From NCBI GenBank assembly GCA_965249205.1, contig CBDFLL010000004.1:868001-932000 (forward strand): a DNA stretch of 64,000 nucleotides, given 5' to 3'. Shown in pieces: positions 26,537 to 35,484 of this stretch. The notes under the pieces are model-generated. The model saw only the letters and a list, made by a program, of their open reading frames with translations, was not told the DNA's origin and searched no databases. This DNA is from JAQBVV01 sp965249205 (lineage in GTDB: Bacteria > Acidobacteriota > Vicinamibacteria > Vicinamibacterales > UBA2999). The translations under genes and the position numbers were made by a program. The stretch's first letter is position 1; every line of letters starts with the position of its first letter.

Positions 26537-27758
26537 CAGCGACGACTTCGCGGTTGCGCCCATGCAGGGAGGCGTTGCCTCGCCCGAGGGCTTTCGGACA
26601 GGCGCGGTGCACTGCGGTGTCAAAGCTGTCGCCTCTGCGCTGGACCTCGTTGTCCTGGTGGCCGACGGCCCTGCCTCAGCAGCAGCGATCTTCACAACCA
26701 ATCTCGCGCAGGCGGCGCCGGTTATCGTCTCGCGCGAGTACATCGAGCGGTCGGGAGGCATCGCCAGGGCCATCGTCGTCAACAGTGGCTGCGCGAACGC
26801 GTGCACGGGACCAGAAGGCCATGCCCACGCCAAAGCCATGGCGGCTGAGACGGCCGCGGCGATCGGCTGCGCACCGCACGACGTGCTCGTCGCCAGCACC
26901 GGCGTGATCGGAGTGGCGCTGCCGATCGATCGCGTCGCGGCTGGTATCCGGGCCGCTGTGCCCACGCTGTCACGGAGTCAGGGGAGCGAGGCGGCTCGGG
27001 CGATCATGACCACTGACCTGTTTCCCAAGGAATGTGCGGCAACGGTGACAACACCCCGAGGAACCTTTACGGTCGGAGGCATGGCCAAAGGTGCCGGCAT
27101 GATCGAGCCGAACATGGCGACGATGCTTGGTTTCTTGACGACTGACGCCGCCGTCTCGCCCGCCCCGCTCCAGAGCGCGCTCGAGGCCTCGGCACGCGAC
27201 ACGTTCAATGCCATCACCGTCGATGCGGAATGCTCAACGAATGATTCGTTGTTCGCGCTAGCGTCGGGCGCCAGCGGCGTCGCCATCGACGACGTCACGT
27301 ATCCAGCGTTGCTCGACGGCTTCCGCACAGTCTCGCGCGAACTCGCCCTCGGTATCGTACGTGGCGGAGAAGGGGCGACAAAGCTGATTGCCGTGACTGT
27401 GTCCGACGCCCAGAACGTCGACGCAGCGCGACAGGTCGCGCGCACGATTGCAAATTCACCGCTGGTCAAGACCGCCATCCACGGGGCGGATCCCAACTGG
27501 GGCCGCATCGTCTCGGCCGCCGGACGCTCGGGCGCGACGTTCGACCTCGCGAAAACCAGTGTCCGAATCGGCGGCATCCTCCTCTTTGATCACGGCGCTG
27601 CCCACGACGAGCGAGCGCCGCAGGCGGCTGAGCACCTGCAGGGCGACTCTGTCCAGATCGACGTCAGTCTCGGCTCTGGAGGCGACCTTGCGGCCACAAT
27701 CTGGACCTGTGACCTCAGCGCCGAGTACGTCCGTATCAACGGCGATTACCGAACATGA
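26529..27758 (+). CDS. argJ: Ornithine acetyltransferase / glutamate N-acetyltransferase
   Basis: 409 residues from the ATG at 26529, overlapping the previous gene by eight bases. The self-cleavage site is in MIEPNMATMLGF, where the protein splits before Thr into alpha and beta chains. VVNSGCANACTG and HGADPNWGR are also typical. It moves the acetyl group from N-acetylornithine to glutamate, making the pathway cyclic. Because argA is also present, it need not make N-acetylglutamate from acetyl-CoA. Confidence 0.96.
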   Translation: MADSDDFAVAPMQGGVASPEGFRTGAVHCGVKAVASALDLVVLVADGPASAAAIFTTNLAQAAPVIVSREYIERSGGIARAIVVNSGCANACTGPEGHAHAKAMAAETAAAIGCAPHDVLVASTGVIGVALPIDRVAAGIRAAVPTLSRSQGSEAARAIMTTDLFPKECAATVTTPRGTFTVGGMAKGAGMIEPNMATMLGFLTTDAAVSPAPLQSALEASARDTFNAITVDAECSTNDSLFALASGASGVAIDDVTYPALLDGFRTVSRELALGIVRGGEGATKLIAVTVSDAQNVDAARQVARTIANSPLVKTAIHGADPNWGRIVSAAGRSGATFDLAKTSVRIGGILLFDHGAAHDERAPQAAEHLQGDSVQIDVSLGSGGDLAATIWTCDLSAEYVRINGDYRT

Positions 27759-28699
27759 CTCCAACGGGAGCACCGGCCAAGGACTTCGTGTCCATTCTGG
27801 ACTTCTCGAGCCACGACCTGGTCCGGTTGCTTGACCTCGCCGCACAACTGAAAACGGAGCGCCATCTTGCCGACCAGGCGCCCACCGCCAACGTGCTCAA
27901 GCGAGGTCACGTGGCGATGGTGTTCGAAAAGCCGTCACTCCGCACCCGCTCAACGTTCGAGATCGCCGTGCACGAACTCGGTGGACACGCGCTGCAACTG
28001 CCCGATCGGTTCGCCGTCGGCGACCGTGAGCCACTGGAGGATGTGGCCCGGAACCTCGAACGATGGGTCATGGCCCTGGTCATTCGAACCTACAAACACA
28101 CGACCGTCACAACGCTGGCGGCGGCGGCGCCGACCCTGCATGTCATCAACGCGCTGAGCGATCAGGAGCATCCGTGTCAGGCGCTGGCCGACATGCTGAC
28201 GCTGCGCGAGCGGTGGGGTACCTGTCGGGGTCGGACCATCGCCTACGTTGGCGACGGCAACAATGTCTCCACGTCGCTCGCACACGCAGCGCCGCAACTT
28301 GGGATTTCGGTTCACCTGGCCTCGCCACCGGGCTACCAGCTACCAGTGCACGTGATCGAGGCGGCGGCGCGCGGCGCCTGCGACGGCGCGGAGGTGAGAC
28401 TCTTTGAGGATCCCCGGGAGGCGGTAGCCGCTGCCGACGCCGTGTACACCGACGTCTGGGCATCCATGGGCCAGGAGCAGGAAGCCGCCGCACGCCGGCT
28501 CGCGTTCCGTCCGTTTCAGGTAAATAGTACCTTGATGGAAGCGGCGGCTCCGCACGCGCTCTTCTTGCATTGCCTGCCCGCGCATCGCGGCGAGGAGGTC
28601 ACCGCCGAGGTGATGGCGTCGCCCGCCTCTGTGGTCTTCGACCAGGCAGAAAACCGTCTGCATACACAGAAGGCCCTCCTGCTGATGCTCCTGTCGTAG
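27755..28699 (+). CDS. argF: Ornithine carbamoyltransferase
   Basis: 314 residues. Carbamoyl phosphate is bound by FEKPSLRTRSTFE (SxRTR), DQEHPCQALAD holds the HPCQ motif, and the ornithine site is FLHCLPAHRGEE. It forms citrulline, the substrate of ArgG. An N-acetylornithine transcarbamylase was considered, but free ornithine is made here by ArgJ. It ends the operon; its TAG stop is the first triplet of a 264-bp repeat element. Confidence 0.94.
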   Translation: MTPTGAPAKDFVSILDFSSHDLVRLLDLAAQLKTERHLADQAPTANVLKRGHVAMVFEKPSLRTRSTFEIAVHELGGHALQLPDRFAVGDREPLEDVARNLERWVMALVIRTYKHTTVTTLAAAAPTLHVINALSDQEHPCQALADMLTLRERWGTCRGRTIAYVGDGNNVSTSLAHAAPQLGISVHLASPPGYQLPVHVIEAAARGACDGAEVRLFEDPREAVAAADAVYTDVWASMGQEQEAAARRLAFRPFQVNSTLMEAAAPHALFLHCLPAHRGEEVTAEVMASPASVVFDQAENRLHTQKALLLMLLS

Positions 28700-28960
28700 C
28701 AGCCCGTGGCGAAAGTCCGGCGTGGCACCTAACGCGGATTTCACGAGCGGGACCATGCCGCCTGCCAGGTACTGCTGAAATCCGCGCTAGACGAGCGAGG
28801 CGCCTAACGCGGATTTCGCTCGGTCGTCGCGCGTCTGCGGAATCCGCGCTCCCGGACAGGGCGCGACGACCGAGAATACCGTCTGTATGTGAGTGAGGCA
28901 ACGCTGGCCGAGAGCATGCATCGCTCGTCGAATGCCGACCGACGTTCACCACGGGCTGCT
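28697..28960. repeat. CTAG-type mosaic repeat after argF, 264 bp
   Basis: The left end TAGCAGCCCGTGGCGAAAGT faces an inverted right end whose complement reads AGCAGCCCGTGGTGAACGTC. Inner modules are CGCGGATTTCACGAGC ... CTGAAATCCGCGCTAG and GGGCGCGACGACCGAGAATAC ... GAGGCAACGC, shared with other copies in new order. It lies between convergent argF and pxpA and fills most of the 323-bp gap. Confidence 0.85.
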
Positions 28961-29022
28961 GACCGGTTCAGTCGGCGACATCGCCCGTCATCCTCGTTCG
29001 AGCCGAGGAGGGGCACAGCCTC

Positions 29023-29784
29023 TTAGTCGCGCCCGATGGCCTTCACGTCGATGCCCGCGTCGTCAAACGCGACTCGGATTCTCGCGGCAAGATCCGCCGC
29101 TCCTGGAGTATCGCCATGCACGCACAGCGTGTCGATCGCGAGCGGCCCGCGCCAGCCATCGGCCGTCTCAACCGTCTGGTCTTGCACCATACGGACCGCG
29201 CGCGGCACCACACGATCCGGATCGTCAATGACCGCGCCCGGTTGCTCGCGGGATACCAGTGTGCCGTCAAGCTGATACGCGCGATCCGCATATCCTTCAC
29301 CTGCTGTACGCAGGCCCGCGCGCCGTCCAGCCGCCACGATCTCCGATTCGGCCAAACCCACAAGAATCAGCGACCGGTCGATCGCCACTGCCGCTCGCGC
29401 AATCGCGTCGGCAAGCGACGCGCTGCGAACCGCCATATTGAACAGCGCGCCATGCGCCTTGATGTGCTGCAGCCGCACTCCCTCGGCGGCCGCGATCGCG
29501 GCCAGCGCTCCGATCTGGTAGGCCACGAAGTCCTCGACGTCGCTCGGCGAAAATTGGAGCTCGCGGCGACCAAAACCGTCGGGATCGGGAAACCCAGGAT
29601 GCGCGCCCACCGCTACGCCGTGCTCACGAGCCAGAATCACAGTGGCTCGCATCAATTTCGGATTGCCAGCGTGGAATCCACACGCGACGTTCGCCGACGT
29701 GATGTGCGACATCAGCGCGGCATCCTGCTCAGCCGCGCCGCCGGAGGCCCCTTCGCCGACGTCGCCGTTCAGGTCAATGCGCAT
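29023..29784 (-). CDS. pxpA: 5-oxoprolinase subunit A (LamB/YcsF family)
   Basis: 253 residues from the ATG at 29784, where the family begins (MRIDLNGDVGEG). Conserved stretches include SANVACGFHAGNPKLM, GAHPGFPDPDGFGRR, HIKAHGALFN and TLCVHGDTPGA. With PxpB and PxpC it hydrolyses 5-oxoproline to glutamate using ATP; the partner genes are not in the window. The supply of glutamate may tie it to the arginine operon, which it faces, but that is a guess from position. Confidence 0.9.
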   Translation of the reverse strand: MRIDLNGDVGEGASGGAAEQDAALMSHITSANVACGFHAGNPKLMRATVILAREHGVAVGAHPGFPDPDGFGRRELQFSPSDVEDFVAYQIGALAAIAAAEGVRLQHIKAHGALFNMAVRSASLADAIARAAVAIDRSLILVGLAESEIVAAGRRAGLRTAGEGYADRAYQLDGTLVSREQPGAVIDDPDRVVPRAVRMVQDQTVETADGWRGPLAIDTLCVHGDTPGAADLAARIRVAFDDAGIDVKAIGRD

Positions 29785-29853
29785 GGTTGCGCCAGAACGA
29801 TATTCGTAATCGGGCCCACGATTCTGAAGGCGCGGCGTCTGCCGGCGCTGACA

Positions 29854-29895
29854 TTCGTTAGGAAAAACGAACGGCACGCCCGTTGCTCTAACGAA
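29854..29895. other. Nested double hairpin upstream of pxpA
   Basis: TTCGTTAG (29854-29861) pairs perfectly with CTAACGAA (29888-29895). Inside, AACGG (29870-29874) pairs with CCGTT (29880-29884). In the pxpA direction it would form a structured leader about 70 bases before the start codon. No known riboswitch is recognised. Confidence 0.4.
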
Positions 29896-29961
29896 AGACG
29901 TCGGCCTGAGTTTCACGGCGGGAGCCGCGAACACCCGGGGGGGTCGGTCCGGCAATCCTAT

Positions 29962-29994
29962 GAGGGGACGCCATTTCGGCGCCCCTCATTTTTT
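29962..29994 (+). terminator. Rho-independent terminator on the plus strand
   Basis: GAGGGG-A-CGCC pairs with GGCG-CCCCTC around an ATTTC loop, with one bulged A, followed by six T residues. It points rightward, yet the only genes near it are leftward, so it either ends a plus-strand transcript not annotated here or protects against read-through from argF. Confidence 0.65.
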
Positions 29995-30033
29995 GTGTTC
30001 GTGGCGGCCCGCGAAACGGGCCGGCACCGGATC

Positions 30034-31167
30034 CTAAACCCCAGCGCCTTCCGGGTACTCCAACGCCAGCTTCAGTTCGCTCGCCAGCGTGTCAGTCGTC
30101 GTGCCAGTACGTTTCCAGGCCCCTTCGCGCTCGAACCGAAGATCGCCTATGCGACGGCCCCACGGCGCGATCACCCGACCGATGGCCCGAAAGTCGCTCC
30201 GATCCGCATGTTCCTGATCCAGACGTCGAACCACGTCGGGGGCCACACGGATGAAAGCCCGCAAGGCGGTCGCAGACTTAATGCTGTACTTGCGTCCCAC
30301 CCATGCGGCGCCGAACACGACCGACACCTGCTTGAAGTAGTTCACAAAGAACCGCTTCGAGTCCTCACGGAAGTCGGCAGACTTCCGGGGCCCGCCGAAC
30401 GCGTCGCTGGCGAAGAGCTTCTTCAGCTCTTGCGCCAACGGCGCCTGCGCCACACGGCCGCGGCCGACACCGAGAAGCTTGATCTCGCCGTGTAGAGGCG
30501 AATCATCCCGATCGTTGAGCGCGCGAACCACGTCGTGCGCGGCTGCCAGCGCATCGTCCCGGTAGAGCTGGCGCCCCGACAAGCTCACCAAATGCGAGGG
30601 ATTCAGCCGCGTATGCTTCGCATTGATCGTTACGAACATCTGCACGACGTGGTCTTCAGGGAGCCTGTCGAAAATAATCGCCGGTACGGAGAACGCCTGG
30701 TCGCGAAAGTTGTCGATGTCGGCATGCAGCGCGAGCAGCCGATGCTGACCGTCGATGGCGCGAAGGATCCCCTCGCGCTCAGGCACTTTCAGACGGCCCA
30801 CAACGGCCTCTGACTCCATCGGCTCGAACGTCAGTTTCTCGTCGCAGGAAATGATGACCGCCCCAGGTATGGAGGGCAGGTCCCGCGCCTGGCGGCACTG
30901 CTCGTAGTACTGCACCAGTTCGTCAATCTTGCGTCTGATGATCTGCCGCTGGTAGGCCTTCTCGCTGGAAGCGATTCGACGTTCGAGCAGGTCCCAGTTC
31001 ACCTTCGACGGCGTCTTCCTCTTCCCGCCACGAACCGCGGGCTGGCCGGCTTCCCCGTAATTGAGCACTTCGAAACGAACAAGCTTGTCGATGTCTTCGG
31101 CAGTGAGCGACGCCTGGTAAAACTGCACGCCAAACTGCTGCATCCGGATCGCCGCGACGTTTATCAT
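30034..31167 (-). CDS. DGQHR-domain protein, orphan DndB-like
   Basis: 377 residues from the ATG at 31167; an earlier in-frame start at 31242 is less likely. The diagnostic motif AIDGQHRLLALH is present, followed by VPAIIFDRLPEDHVVQMFVTINAKHTRLNPSHL, as in DGQHR proteins including the DndB regulator of DNA phosphorothioation. No dnd or other modification genes lie nearby. Members are often found in defence islands; here it is between pxpA and a structured gap. Upstream on its strand are long A-tracts (31240-31264), perhaps a promoter UP element. Confidence 0.8.
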   Translation of the reverse strand: MINVAAIRMQQFGVQFYQASLTAEDIDKLVRFEVLNYGEAGQPAVRGGKRKTPSKVNWDLLERRIASSEKAYQRQIIRRKIDELVQYYEQCRQARDLPSIPGAVIISCDEKLTFEPMESEAVVGRLKVPEREGILRAIDGQHRLLALHADIDNFRDQAFSVPAIIFDRLPEDHVVQMFVTINAKHTRLNPSHLVSLSGRQLYRDDALAAAHDVVRALNDRDDSPLHGEIKLLGVGRGRVAQAPLAQELKKLFASDAFGGPRKSADFREDSKRFFVNYFKQVSVVFGAAWVGRKYSIKSATALRAFIRVAPDVVRRLDQEHADRSDFRAIGRVIAPWGRRIGDLRFEREGAWKRTGTTTDTLASELKLALEYPEGAGV

Positions 31168-31642
31168 GTGGGCCCTCACCGCGGCCCATTTCCCCGGGCA
31201 CGGAAGAGGCGAATTGTAGCGACCAGCAGCCCTCCTCCTCAACCGGTTTTTTGTGTTTTTTTGAGGCTACTCCAGCAGGCGCTTCGACTATCTCCGCTAT
31301 CAACCTATGGAATAAGGAGTTAGCTATGGTTCCCCAGCGTGCCATGTTGTGCGCAGCCTCAGCTACGATTGACGGGAGAGCCCTGAGCCCCGGACCCCTA
31401 CGCGGGACGGGGCGTCAAGCTGCGGTTCAAGGTTGTTCTCGGGAGGCCCGGTGCCTTCTGCCGGCCAGCAAAGATGGCCCTGGAACGTTGAATTCCCACT
31501 AAGATCGCAGTACGTTGCGCGTGTTTCCCCGAGCTCAGAAGGAAGGCTTGGCATGCCGGACCGGGCGCTGCGGTTTTATCGAAGGTTGCTGGCTGCACAG
31601 CCTGCTCCCGGTGTTGTCATTCCCGCGGCTGGATAACTGACG
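31168..31642. other. Long gap with structured sequence, possible RNA
   Basis: No conserved gene is seen. Hairpins can be drawn, such as TTGACG (about 31368) with CGTCAA (about 31411) enclosing GCCCC ... GGGGC, and GGCCCGG with CCGGCC near 31450-31470. T-tracts occur at 31240-31264. A structured RNA is possible; 6S, RNase P, tmRNA and SRP RNA were compared by eye and none could be supported. Confidence 0.25.
31326..31502 (+). CDS. Doubtful 58-residue ORF with strong ribosome site
   Basis: AAGGAG at 31314-31319 lies six bases before the ATG, ideal spacing. The product (MVPQRAMLCAASATIDGRAL...) has no recognised domain, membrane segment or repeat. The codons overlap the hairpins of the structured gap. 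It may be a small protein or chance within an RNA gene. Confidence 0.25.
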   Translation: MVPQRAMLCAASATIDGRALSPGPLRGTGRQAAVQGCSREARCLLPASKDGPGTLNSH

Positions 31643-32422
31643 TTACCGCGCGGCCGACTGGTGGGCCCCGGCGCCATCTCGGCCCCCAAAGACCCCGGCA
31701 AATATCAGCCAACCTACGGGGACAAGCACAAGCATGTAGGTCAGATACTGGCCGTACAGCCCATCTGGTCCGTACGGCTCGGTCGCCAAGTGCAAGGGCT
31801 CGCTGTACGGAAAGATATTGGCTTCGGTCAGCTCGTGGAAACCGTAAATCATCAACTGCACCACGAACACCGCCAGAAACAGGGCGGTCACCTGGAAAAA
31901 GAGTCCGAGATTCACCCGATGGCCGTAGCGCGACCAGAGCCACGCGATAATGGCCGCGAAGACGATGCCCCCCACCGCTCCGACCACGAGCTCAGACGCC
32001 TGCACCTGAAAGAGGAGCGCGCCCATCAGCATCGCCGTTTCCATGCCCTCGCGCGTGATCATCAACAGGGTGAACAGAAACACACCGGCGAGCGCCTTGG
32101 GCCCCACCTTCAGGGCCGACTGTTCGAGATGTTCTTCGATCTCCCGCTTCATGCGGCGCGCGTGCCGCCACATATGCACGATGAGCGACGCCACCAGGAC
32201 GGCGGCCACCAGCGCCAGAACGCCCTCCCAGAGCGCCTGGTTTGACGCCTGTTGGAACAGCCACCCCGCACCAATGCTCAGCAACACTGAGACGCCGATG
32301 CCCCAGTGCACGGCAGGTATGAGCTGTTCCCTCCCGCTCTTGCGCAGGTAGGCCAGGCTGATGGCAATGATGAGGAAGGCCTCGAGCCCTTCCCGGAGAG
32401 TGATGACAAACGCCTGAAGCAT
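31643..32422 (-). CDS. FTR1-family high-affinity iron permease
   Basis: 259 residues from the ATG at 32422, which has GAGG upstream and starts directly with the first membrane segment (MLQAFVITLREGLEAFLII). Two REGLE-type iron motifs occur, REGLEA and REGMET, in the first and fourth helices, as in FTR1 and EfeU. Seven membrane segments are expected. It should take up oxidised iron after a ferroxidase or peroxidase step; no EfeO or EfeB is adjacent, although the multicopper oxidase at 824 could in principle serve. Iron supply also links it to HemQ nearby. Confidence 0.88.
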   Translation of the reverse strand: MLQAFVITLREGLEAFLIIAISLAYLRKSGREQLIPAVHWGIGVSVLLSIGAGWLFQQASNQALWEGVLALVAAVLVASLIVHMWRHARRMKREIEEHLEQSALKVGPKALAGVFLFTLLMITREGMETAMLMGALLFQVQASELVVGAVGGIVFAAIIAWLWSRYGHRVNLGLFFQVTALFLAVFVVQLMIYGFHELTEANIFPYSEPLHLATEPYGPDGLYGQYLTYMLVLVPVGWLIFAGVFGGRDGAGAHQSAAR

Positions 32423-32490
32423 GCTGGAACCTCGAAACTGAGATTGAGTCGCGATACTAACAGCAGAAGGGCGGCACCAGGGAAAGGCAG

Positions 32491-33042
32491 CTACTGAATA
32501 GGCACCGTCCACAGATAAATCGTGCGACCGTTCACGTTCTGAGTCTGCTCTGGCCTGATCTCGCCCATGTCGAATGAGTGCGAGACGACACGCGTACCCG
32601 GTTTCAGCTCGGCGTTGAGCTTGGGTATCAACTTCAGGTTGAGTGACGGCAGCAAGTACAGCGTGACGACCGTGGCTTCACTGATGTCGGAGGTAAACAG
32701 ATCCTGGTTGAGGAAGCGTACTTTGTCCTCCACACCGACGGTTCGCAGGTTCTCGTTGGCTTCCTTGATGCGCGCTGGGTCGATATCTATCCCGACGCCT
32801 CTGGCCGCATACGACCGTGCGGCGGTAATCGGCACGCGCCCATCGCCCGAGCCGAGATCGTAGACGACGTCAAACTGCGTCACCTCGGCCAGCGTGAGCA
32901 TCGCATCAACCACCTCCTGCGGGGTGGGGACGTAGATGACGTCTGGCGAACGCAGCGCTTCGGGCGCTGCCTGCCTGGCTGATGACGGCGCGGCGAAGGT
33001 CGCAATAATCGCGAACGACAGAACGATAGTCGGCAGTCTCAT
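32491..33042 (-). CDS. Exported class I methyltransferase-like protein
   Basis: 183 residues. The N-terminus is a clear signal peptide (MRLPTIVLSFAIIATFAAPSSA). The rest is a Rossmann methyltransferase domain: VYDLGSGDGRVPITAA is motif I, GVGIDIDPARIKEANEN motif II, and VVTLYLLPSLN follows. S-adenosylmethionine is not known to be supplied in the periplasm, so export is odd. It may bind another ligand or be membrane-held facing the cytoplasm. It lies between the iron permease and hemQ genes on the same strand. Confidence 0.8.
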   Translation of the reverse strand: MRLPTIVLSFAIIATFAAPSSARQAAPEALRSPDVIYVPTPQEVVDAMLTLAEVTQFDVVYDLGSGDGRVPITAARSYAARGVGIDIDPARIKEANENLRTVGVEDKVRFLNQDLFTSDISEATVVTLYLLPSLNLKLIPKLNAELKPGTRVVSHSFDMGEIRPEQTQNVNGRTIYLWTVPIQ

Positions 33043-33174
33043 GGGCCTCCTCGAGTTGTCGGATCGGTCGGAGCAGAAGAGACGGACTCTTCTTCTCTCC
33101 TGATGTCGGGCTCGACCGGATTATATCTCTCTGACGACCAGTCTTCCTCGAAAGGATCACGGGCACACGTCGCT

Positions 33175-33993
33175 CTACGACAGCGCTGGCACATTCCCGT
33201 TCAGGTACGCGCCCAGCCCGCCGGCCGAAAACTGTAGCCCGGTATAGAAGGGTCCGAATTCCGCGAACTTCGCGCTTGCCTCGTCGAACCGCATCTCATA
33301 GATCAGGCTCTTAAATACCAGCGGATCGTCGGCGAACAGGTCGACGCCCCACTCCCAGTCGTCGTAACCAATCGACCCGGAAATCACCTGGGTGACCCGT
33401 CCGGCGTACTGGCGTCCGATCATACCGTGCTCCCGCATCATGGAGGCCCGGCGCTCGAAGGTCTCGCTGTACCAGTTCACTGATTCCCCGCGACGCTTGT
33501 CCATCGGATAGAAACAGACGAACCGCCGCCTCGGTATGTCGAGAAACAGGCGGCTCATGACACGCTGCCGTTGCGTCTCAATCTCGCCGTCAAACGCTTT
33601 CTTAAACTCGTCGCTGCCGGGAGTAAAGCGGGCCCCGACCTGCTCGTGAATCTTCGCGGTCATGTCATACATCCCAAGCTCCACGACCGAGACGTACGAC
33701 GAGGTGGCCTCCAACGACTGGTGAAGGTCGGACTGGGCGAGCGCCAGTTGTGCCTGCGCCAGCTCGTCAAAACTGCGGCGGAAGCAGATGAACATCAGAT
33801 CGGCTTTGTGTCCAAGGATCTGCACCAGCGCTGTCGGCCCGTCGCTCGGATCCGCCAACGCCGCTGTCGCGGCCGCAGCCATACGTTCGCGGTCCTCTGG
33901 TGTGCGCTCGCGCAGGCGATCCCACCGCACGCGATACATCAGATGCAGCACGCACCAGCCGTCGAGCGTCTCAGGGACAAAAGGATTGTGCAT
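33175..33993 (-). CDS. hemQ: Coproheme decarboxylase (chlorite dismutase family)
   Basis: 272 residues. Family stretches include CFYPMDKRRGESVNWY, with the active-site Tyr and Lys region of HemQ, then MMREHGMIGRQYAGRVTQVISG and DDWEWGVDLFADDP. HemQ turns coproheme III into haem b in the coproporphyrin-dependent route. The chlorite-splitting arginine is not evident, so HemQ is preferred over chlorite dismutase. The iron permease gene on the same strand fits a demand for iron. Confidence 0.9.
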   Translation of the reverse strand: MHNPFVPETLDGWCVLHLMYRVRWDRLRERTPEDRERMAAAATAALADPSDGPTALVQILGHKADLMFICFRRSFDELAQAQLALAQSDLHQSLEATSSYVSVVELGMYDMTAKIHEQVGARFTPGSDEFKKAFDGEIETQRQRVMSRLFLDIPRRRFVCFYPMDKRRGESVNWYSETFERRASMMREHGMIGRQYAGRVTQVISGSIGYDDWEWGVDLFADDPLVFKSLIYEMRFDEASAKFAEFGPFYTGLQFSAGGLGAYLNGNVPALS

Positions 33994-34055
33994 GAACCGA
34001 ATGACCTTTCACTGTCAATGACCGCATCACGAAATCACGCCCTGCCGCCGCACCG

Positions 34056-35465
34056 CTATGCGGTCTTGTCGAGTTGAAAGGCACGGTGGATGGCCCGCAC
34101 GGCACCCGCGGCGTCGGCCTCGGTTACGACCAACGAAATATTGCGTTCGGACGATCCCTGCGAGATCGCAATCACATTGACGCAGGCGTCGCCGAGGGCG
34201 TTAAACACCCTCGCTGCGATTCCTGGAGCCCCCCGCATTCGGTCGCCGACGGCAGCGACGATCGCCACCTGCTGCTCCGCCGCGATCTCCTCGATGTGAC
34301 CACGCATCAACTCGAGCTCGAGCGCCGTGCGCAGCGCCGCCACGACCCGTGGCGCCTCGGTCGCGCTAAGCACGAAGCAGATGTTGTTCTCGGACGACGC
34401 CTGCGAAATCATCAGCACGTTGGCCAGCTGCGCAGCGACCACGTCGAATGTCTTGGCCACGATCCCCGGGATTCCTTGCATACCGGTGCCGCTGATCGCC
34501 ACCAGGATGACGCCGCGAATCGACGTGACCGCCTTGACACCCTGCGCCGACGGGTTGCCCTCGACGGAGACACGCGTTCCGGCATCGCCGGGGTTAAAAC
34601 TGTTGAGAATACGCACCGGAATGCGCTGGCGACACGCCGGCAGAATCGTTTTGTAGTGCAGCACCTTCGCGCCGTAGTACGCCAGCTCGGACGCTTCGCT
34701 GTAGGAGATCTCAGACAGCGTGCACGCTTCGGGCACTTCCGACGGGTTGGCGGTCATCACACCGTTGACGTCTGTCCAGATCCAGACTTCGTCCGCGTCC
34801 AGCGCGGCCCCAACAATGGACGCGGAATAGTCCGACCCTCCGCGTCCGAGTGTCGTCAGCACCCCGTCCGCCGTCGACGCAATGAAGCCCGTGACCACGG
34901 GTATTTCTCCGCCGTCGAGCAAGGGGCGCAACCGCGCGCTCGCCTTCGCTCGCGTGTCATCCATGAGTGGTTCGGCTCCGCCGTGCTGGTCCGTCGCCAC
35001 GATCACCTCGGTGGCATCGACGGCCTGCGATGCATACCCGCGCGACGCAATGGCGGCGGCCAGGAGCGGCGCCGACAGCGTTTCACCGGTGCCAGAAATC
35101 GCGTCGAGCAATCTGGGGGTAAGTTCGTGCACCATGGACAAGCCGAAACAGAGCTTCTCGAACCGCTCCAGTCGCCGCCGCAGCGCATCGAGCACCGCCT
35201 CGTGACGAGCGGCGTCGTGGCTGACGAGCGCGTCAGCGACTGCCTTGTGGCGTTCGAAGAGCTCCTCTCGAACAGCGGGGTCCCACTGACCGGTCGACGC
35301 CAGCCGCGCAGCGCCGATGAGCGAATCGGTCACCTTGCTCATGGCGGAGGTGACGACCACAACCTGATGGCCCTTGGCCGCAGTGTCGACAACAAGCTGA
35401 GCGGCCTGCATGATGCGGTCGGCGGACCCGACGGACGTGCCGCCGAATTTCATAACGATGAGCAT
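34056..35465 (-). CDS. lysC: Aspartate kinase, monofunctional
   Basis: 469 residues. The N-terminus MLIVMKFGGTSVGSADRI is the aspartokinase signature; TTLGRGGSDYSASIVGAAL and WTDVNGVMTANP are conserved parts of the kinase domain. Two ACT domains cover about residues 320-469 (ISGTGMQGIPGIVAKTF and AVGDRMRGAPGIAARVF), the site of lysine or threonine feedback. It makes aspartyl phosphate for lysine, threonine and methionine. There is no fused homoserine dehydrogenase. It diverges from the exonuclease gene with starts only 20 bases apart. Confidence 0.95.
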   Translation of the reverse strand: MLIVMKFGGTSVGSADRIMQAAQLVVDTAAKGHQVVVVTSAMSKVTDSLIGAARLASTGQWDPAVREELFERHKAVADALVSHDAARHEAVLDALRRRLERFEKLCFGLSMVHELTPRLLDAISGTGETLSAPLLAAAIASRGYASQAVDATEVIVATDQHGGAEPLMDDTRAKASARLRPLLDGGEIPVVTGFIASTADGVLTTLGRGGSDYSASIVGAALDADEVWIWTDVNGVMTANPSEVPEACTLSEISYSEASELAYYGAKVLHYKTILPACRQRIPVRILNSFNPGDAGTRVSVEGNPSAQGVKAVTSIRGVILVAISGTGMQGIPGIVAKTFDVVAAQLANVLMISQASSENNICFVLSATEAPRVVAALRTALELELMRGHIEEIAAEQQVAIVAAVGDRMRGAPGIAARVFNALGDACVNVIAISQGSSERNISLVVTEADAAGAVRAIHRAFQLDKTA

Positions 35466-35484
35466 GCGGGTTCATGATAGCGCG

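Noticed and set aside
27755..28699. N-acetylornithine or N-succinylornithine transcarbamylase instead of ArgF
   Set aside because: An ArgJ gene lies just upstream, so free ornithine is made, and the HCLPAHRG site reads as ordinary ornithine carbamoyltransferase.
33175..33993. True chlorite dismutase
   Set aside because: The YPMDKRRGESVNWY segment and long N-terminal half fit HemQ, and no chlorate or perchlorate genes are nearby.
34074..35477. 467-codon plus-strand frame opposite aspartokinase
   Set aside because: It is complementary to an unmistakable lysC. The product is rich in Arg and His with no domain.
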